DNA of 8,568 bases, taken from an uncultured Fibrobacterota bacterium (GTDB lineage: Bacteria > Fibrobacterota > Chitinivibrionia > Chitinivibrionales > CAIOZP01). The notes under the pieces were generated by a model, which saw only the letters and a list, made by a program, of their open reading frames with translations, did not search any database and had not been told where the DNA came from. The DNA lies in contig CAIOZP010000430.1 of the NCBI GenBank assembly GCA_903862805.1, forward strand, positions 1 to 8,568, given 5' to 3'. Shown here one piece after another: positions 5,951-8,568 of the stretch; position 1 is the stretch's first letter; each line of letters opens with the position of its first letter. A program made the translations under genes and the position numbers.

Positions 5951-6740
5951 TTTTTCTCAACAGCATTCCGGTCGGGCTTTTATAAAAAATCCATTCAAAA
6001 AAAATCCTCCGAAACAGCATCGGAAGATTGTTCCATCCAACCTTCCTCCAGATGAACGCAATTGATTTGATAATGATGTTCGATGATATGGGAATGCCTT
6101 CCGGGCAAATGCCAGCGAATGTCAAAAGCAGCAAGCTGAAAAAACCCGAAACACTCGTCGGTTGGGCAATCTCAAAAAAGCGTATCCACGAAAACCCGTC
6201 AACGGAGGATAAAATTTTCATCTCCTCGATATTCGTTTCCCTGAATTCCAATGCTATGTGAGTCATAAGGTGGCAGCCGAAAATCAATAGGGCATCTTCT
6301 GGAATCAGCCAATGTTCTACTTCCCCGATTGCAGTGCTGCGAGAAAAAAGTAACTCTACCGGAAGATGAAATCGTTGCGGAAAATTCAGCTCGGAATGCA
6401 GTTCGACAAGCATCGAAAAACCGTCGTCGTATGCCATGAATTGCGTCTCGCTTCGCTTGTGGCTTTCCTTGTAATCTGTGAGTGGTTTGCACCACGGAAG
6501 CGAAAAAAAATGCGCTGTAGCGAGGTCAATGTGGCACGGTGAAATCAGCAGATCGATGTCGTCCATCCGGCGTGAATTCATACTGAATGCGAGTCCGCTT
6601 CGTACGAGATGCGCGCCTTTGATCGGAATAAATGGAACGCTGATTTTGTCTAACTCTGCGGCAAGCCTGTCAATCAAGTCGCCCGCTGCGATTCGCGTAA
6701 TTTTCCATCTGGACGTTTCAATCGACGGGTCGGAAATCAT
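5889..6740 (-). CDS. NTP_transf_5-family nucleotidyltransferase
   Basis: A 283-residue protein of the nucleotidyltransferase fold, family NTP_transf_5, which recurs in lasso and other RiPP gene clusters with unclear function. Visible motifs are IPIKGAHLVR (38-47), the K-G loop of the family; RRMDDIDLLI (57-66), with the metal-binding Asp pair D61 and D63 of the D-x-D site; and LVELHSELNF (111-120), matching the family's conserved H-x-E/W-x-L strand. The C-terminal half is mostly helical and hydrophobic. The protein would transfer a nucleotidyl group from an NTP to a peptide or small acceptor, but the acceptor is not known. ATG 6740 overlaps the stop of the ABC ATPase gene (6737) by 4 nt, so they are co-transcribed. 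The 3' end runs 62 nt into the convergent precursor gene, and the last 20 residues look unconserved (my impression). Confidence 0.8.
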   Translation of the reverse strand: MISDPSIETSRWKITRIAAGDLIDRLAAELDKISVPFIPIKGAHLVRSGLAFSMNSRRMDDIDLLISPCHIDLATAHFFSLPWCKPLTDYKESHKRSETQFMAYDDGFSMLVELHSELNFPQRFHLPVELLFSRSTAIGEVEHWLIPEDALLIFGCHLMTHIALEFRETNIEEMKILSSVDGFSWIRFFEIAQPTSVSGFFSLLLLTFAGICPEGIPISSNIIIKSIAFIWRKVGWNNLPMLFRRIFFEWIFYKSPTGMLLRKIRNGSSLVLCSRRLSATRCK

Positions 6741-7456
6741 GATCTCGCCGCTGTTCCTGAATCGGAAACAATTCTCCCTTTGTCAAGTCGCACGGATCGG
6801 GTGCAAAACCGGTCGAGCAACGATTGCTCATGCGATACAATTATTGCAGAAGATCCTGCGGAAATAACATCTGCCAGACGTTTCGATATTTCATCGCGAA
6901 AACTCCGGTCGGCAAAGGTCAGCGTTTCATCGAGGATGATGAGATCCGGCTTTGAAAACATCATCACAGTGAGGCAAAACCGAATCGTCATTCCCATTGA
7001 AAAAGCCGCACAGGACTTTTTCTTAGATGAAGTCAGCCCTGATAATTCAAAAACTTCTGCTTTGATTTTCTGAGCCATATGATGAGAAAGACCGTGCATC
7101 ATCGCATAGGCGACAAGGTTTTCTTCTGCGGAAAGTGTTGGCAGGAGTTCGATCCCAGGCATGAATATCGCGCCGACCCTGCCATTGACAGTAAGAGAAC
7201 CGGAATCGTGCCGGTAAACGCCTGCGATGATTTTCAGCAAGGTTGTTTTGCCGCAGCCATTCGGTCCCGAAAGGCCAATCGATTCTCCTCTGCCGATTGA
7301 CAAAGAGATACCGGAAAGCACCTCGGAATATTTCGCATTTTTACTGATGATTTTCGGGCAAAGTCCGATAGCCGAAAGCCGTTTGGACATAAGAGCAACT
7401 CGTCCTGCCGGAAATGATTTGCAGATGTTTTCGAGTCTTGCAAGCGGCTCTTGCAT
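6737..7456 (-). CDS. ABC transporter ATPase, Wzt/KpsT type
   Basis: A 239-residue nucleotide-binding subunit that should power the permease encoded just upstream. Walker A is GPNGCGKT (64-71). The signature motif is FSMGM (152-156), the S-x-G-M form seen in polysaccharide exporters rather than LSGGQ. Walker B is LIILDE (172-177), followed by TLTFADRSF, matching the DE-x-L-x-x-x-D-x-x-F run of the Wzt/KpsT/TagH group, and the switch His is H209 in VSHE. There is an insert of about 25 residues between the N-terminal strand and the LSGISLSIGRGE segment, as in TagH and Wzt. Unlike long Wzt proteins it has no C-terminal carbohydrate-binding domain, so it resembles KpsT in size. The start lies 3 nt after the permease stop, and the end overlaps the nucleotidyltransferase start by 4 nt. 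Confidence 0.9.
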   Translation of the reverse strand: MQEPLARLENICKSFPAGRVALMSKRLSAIGLCPKIISKNAKYSEVLSGISLSIGRGESIGLSGPNGCGKTTLLKIIAGVYRHDSGSLTVNGRVGAIFMPGIELLPTLSAEENLVAYAMMHGLSHHMAQKIKAEVFELSGLTSSKKKSCAAFSMGMTIRFCLTVMMFSKPDLIILDETLTFADRSFRDEISKRLADVISAGSSAIIVSHEQSLLDRFCTRSVRLDKGRIVSDSGTAARS

Positions 7457-7459
7457 CTG

Positions 7460-8233
7460 CTATTCCTTCTCCGCGAAGACTGGCAGCAACCTGCAAAAAG
7501 CCGACCATGATAATCCAAACAGAACAACTGCGCCAAGAGTCGATCCGGCAAGTGCAGTCAGGCTGAACGATTCACCAGTTACAAGCAGGCTACGGTATGC
7601 GCAGATCATCGGCGACAGTGGGTTTATGTCGGCTACCGTTTGAAGCCAGTGAGGAACTTCGTCGCTTTGCGGCAGATATATTACCGGCGTAACATACAGC
7701 AGAAATGCGACTCCCGAGCAGAGCAACTTTCGCATCGAGTCGGCGAGCATCCCAAGTGCGGCAGAGCTGATCCCCAATGCAGCAGCCGAAATGGCAACCG
7801 GAATAATGGCCAGAGGAAACATTGCGGAAGTCCATGACAACTTGGCATCTGTCAACGTGGCGATACAAAGTATCAGGATTGATCCTGCAAGAAACGGCAT
7901 TGCCTGAAAGAGAATTATCCGCAGGACAAGTACATATTTCGGGAACCCGCAGAATTGCAGATAAGCATGATCCCGCTCCGGCATGGAGCTGCACTGATAG
8001 AAAATGTTGAGAAAAAAGCCCCAAATCACCGTGCCAGCTGCAAGGAAAACCGGCCGCGAAACGGAATTTGTTCCGGGATGAAACACGCCAGCGAAGGTTA
8101 GTAGTATCCACGAAACCGATCCGAGCAACGGAGTTATGAGCAGCCAGGCGGCACCTACAAATGATTGCCGGAACTCTGACAGAAGTTCGCATCTCGCAAG
8201 CTCGAAGGCCAACCTGAGTTCACGCTTCACCAT
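7460..8233 (-). CDS. ABC-2 type permease, Wzm/KpsM-like
   Basis: This is the membrane subunit of the exporter, 257 residues from ATG 8233. The N-terminal cytoplasmic part has LLSEFRQSFVGAAWLLITP (18-35), corresponding to the Y-K-x-S-x-L-G-x-x-W-x-x-x-x-P motif of O-antigen and teichoic acid permeases. About six hydrophobic segments follow, roughly 28-50, 62-80, 100-126, 138-163, 170-187 and 227-247. LLYVTPVIY (178-186) and INPLSPMICAYRSLL (203-217) are typical of the last periplasmic loop. I prefer ATG 8233 over the TTG at 8275: the upstream gene's TGA (8227-8229) overlaps this ATG by 7 nt (AAATGGTGA), which suggests coupled translation, and neither start has a clear ribosome site. With TTG 8275 the protein would be 271 residues. 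The substrate is a lipid-linked glycan in most relatives; peptide export is possible here from context only. Confidence 0.85.
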   Translation of the reverse strand: MVKRELRLAFELARCELLSEFRQSFVGAAWLLITPLLGSVSWILLTFAGVFHPGTNSVSRPVFLAAGTVIWGFFLNIFYQCSSMPERDHAYLQFCGFPKYVLVLRIILFQAMPFLAGSILILCIATLTDAKLSWTSAMFPLAIIPVAISAAALGISSAALGMLADSMRKLLCSGVAFLLYVTPVIYLPQSDEVPHWLQTVADINPLSPMICAYRSLLVTGESFSLTALAGSTLGAVVLFGLSWSAFCRLLPVFAEKE

Positions 8234-8568
8234 TTGCGGAATGCTGGTGAGTGACAAGCTCCGCCTGTTCCCCAATCGCCGAAAGTTGGTCCATTTTGAA
8301 CGTTCCGAGCAACATCAATCTGCATTTGCATGTTTTCGTTCGGCTTCCAGATAATACCGGCCATTACCGGAATGTTTTTCAGATAATCATTTGAAGCAAT
8401 ATTGGCAGCGTTCAGATTTGAACCTGTCAAATAGTTGCTGTATATCGGTAGCGATACATCGAGGTTGAGGTAAAGCGACTTGCTGAGCCCGTATAAAAAA
8501 CTACCGGAATAAAAGCTTTGCGTCAAAGGATACGACGCCTTTCCATGACTGATGTACGACGATGCCCC
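8227..8568 (-). CDS. Probable outer-membrane beta-barrel protein, C-terminal part (partial)
   Basis: The last 113 residues of a gene that enters from the right edge. The visible part has alternating polar and hydrophobic strands rich in Tyr, Ser, Gly and Asn, for example SLYLNLDVSLPIYSNYL and MAGIIWKPNENMQMQIDVAR, separated by turn-like segments. This is the pattern of outer-membrane beta-barrels. The final residue is Trp, although the GACHSPAFRKW tail is not a clean terminal strand. I cannot assign a family. It overlaps the permease start by 7 nt and so sits at the head of the visible minus-strand operon, which would suit an outer-membrane partner of the ABC exporter. The rest of the gene is outside the window. 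Confidence 0.55.
   Translation of the reverse strand, partial: GASSYISHGKASYPLTQSFYSGSFLYGLSKSLYLNLDVSLPIYSNYLTGSNLNAANIASNDYLKNIPVMAGIIWKPNENMQMQIDVARNVQNGPTFGDWGTGGACHSPAFRKW

Noticed and set aside
7590..8192. 200-codon open frame on the minus strand inside the permease gene
   Set aside because: It is out of frame with the clear ABC-2 permease, rich in Cys/Arg/Ser with no family motifs, and a typical shadow frame.

Overview
The window comes from a Gram-negative bacterium. It holds a lipoprotein-like secreted hydrolase, a Wzm/Wzt-type ABC exporter and the end of what looks like an outer-membrane beta-barrel. Base composition is moderate and genes are tightly packed. I cannot name the species; a member of the FCB group (Fibrobacterota-like) is a guess.

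Left part (1-1833): the 3' end of a DRE-TIM/HMGL-type aldolase and a probable terminator; an intergenic stretch with a 20-bp tandem repeat and a long inverted repeat; then an SGNH/GDSL hydrolase split by a frameshift just before its catalytic Asp-His block, followed by a long hairpin. A membrane-bound family 2 glycosyltransferase (1948-3099) follows.

Centre (3220-5950): a compact plus-strand operon that reads as a RiPP (ribosomally made, modified peptide) locus. In order: an HPr-kinase-like protein (ScmC/lasso-kinase type), a PqqD-like peptide-binding protein (RRE), a radical SAM/SPASM enzyme, an S24/S26-type peptidase, and a 53-residue GTG-initiated peptide. The first four genes overlap by 4-22 nt. 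The peptide starts with a lysine-rich leader carrying Y-x-x-P-x-L, the motif that PqqD-like proteins bind in lasso-type leaders. It has three cysteines and ends in Ser. It is the best candidate precursor. No lasso cyclase (asparagine-synthetase-like) or transglutaminase-like protease is visible, so the product is probably not a lasso peptide.

Right part (8568-5889, minus strand): a convergent operon with the 3' end of an outer-membrane-like protein, an ABC-2 permease (Wzm type), its ATPase (Wzt/KpsT type), and a NTP_transf_5-family nucleotidyltransferase, a family often found in RiPP loci. Its last 62 nt overlap the precursor gene tail to tail.

Hypothesis: HprK-like + PqqD + radical SAM + S26-like peptidase + nucleotidyltransferase modify and trim the peptide, and the ABC transporter, perhaps with the outer-membrane protein, exports it or a linked glycan. 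Domain assignments are strong. The precursor call is good but unproven. The chemistry of the product is unknown.
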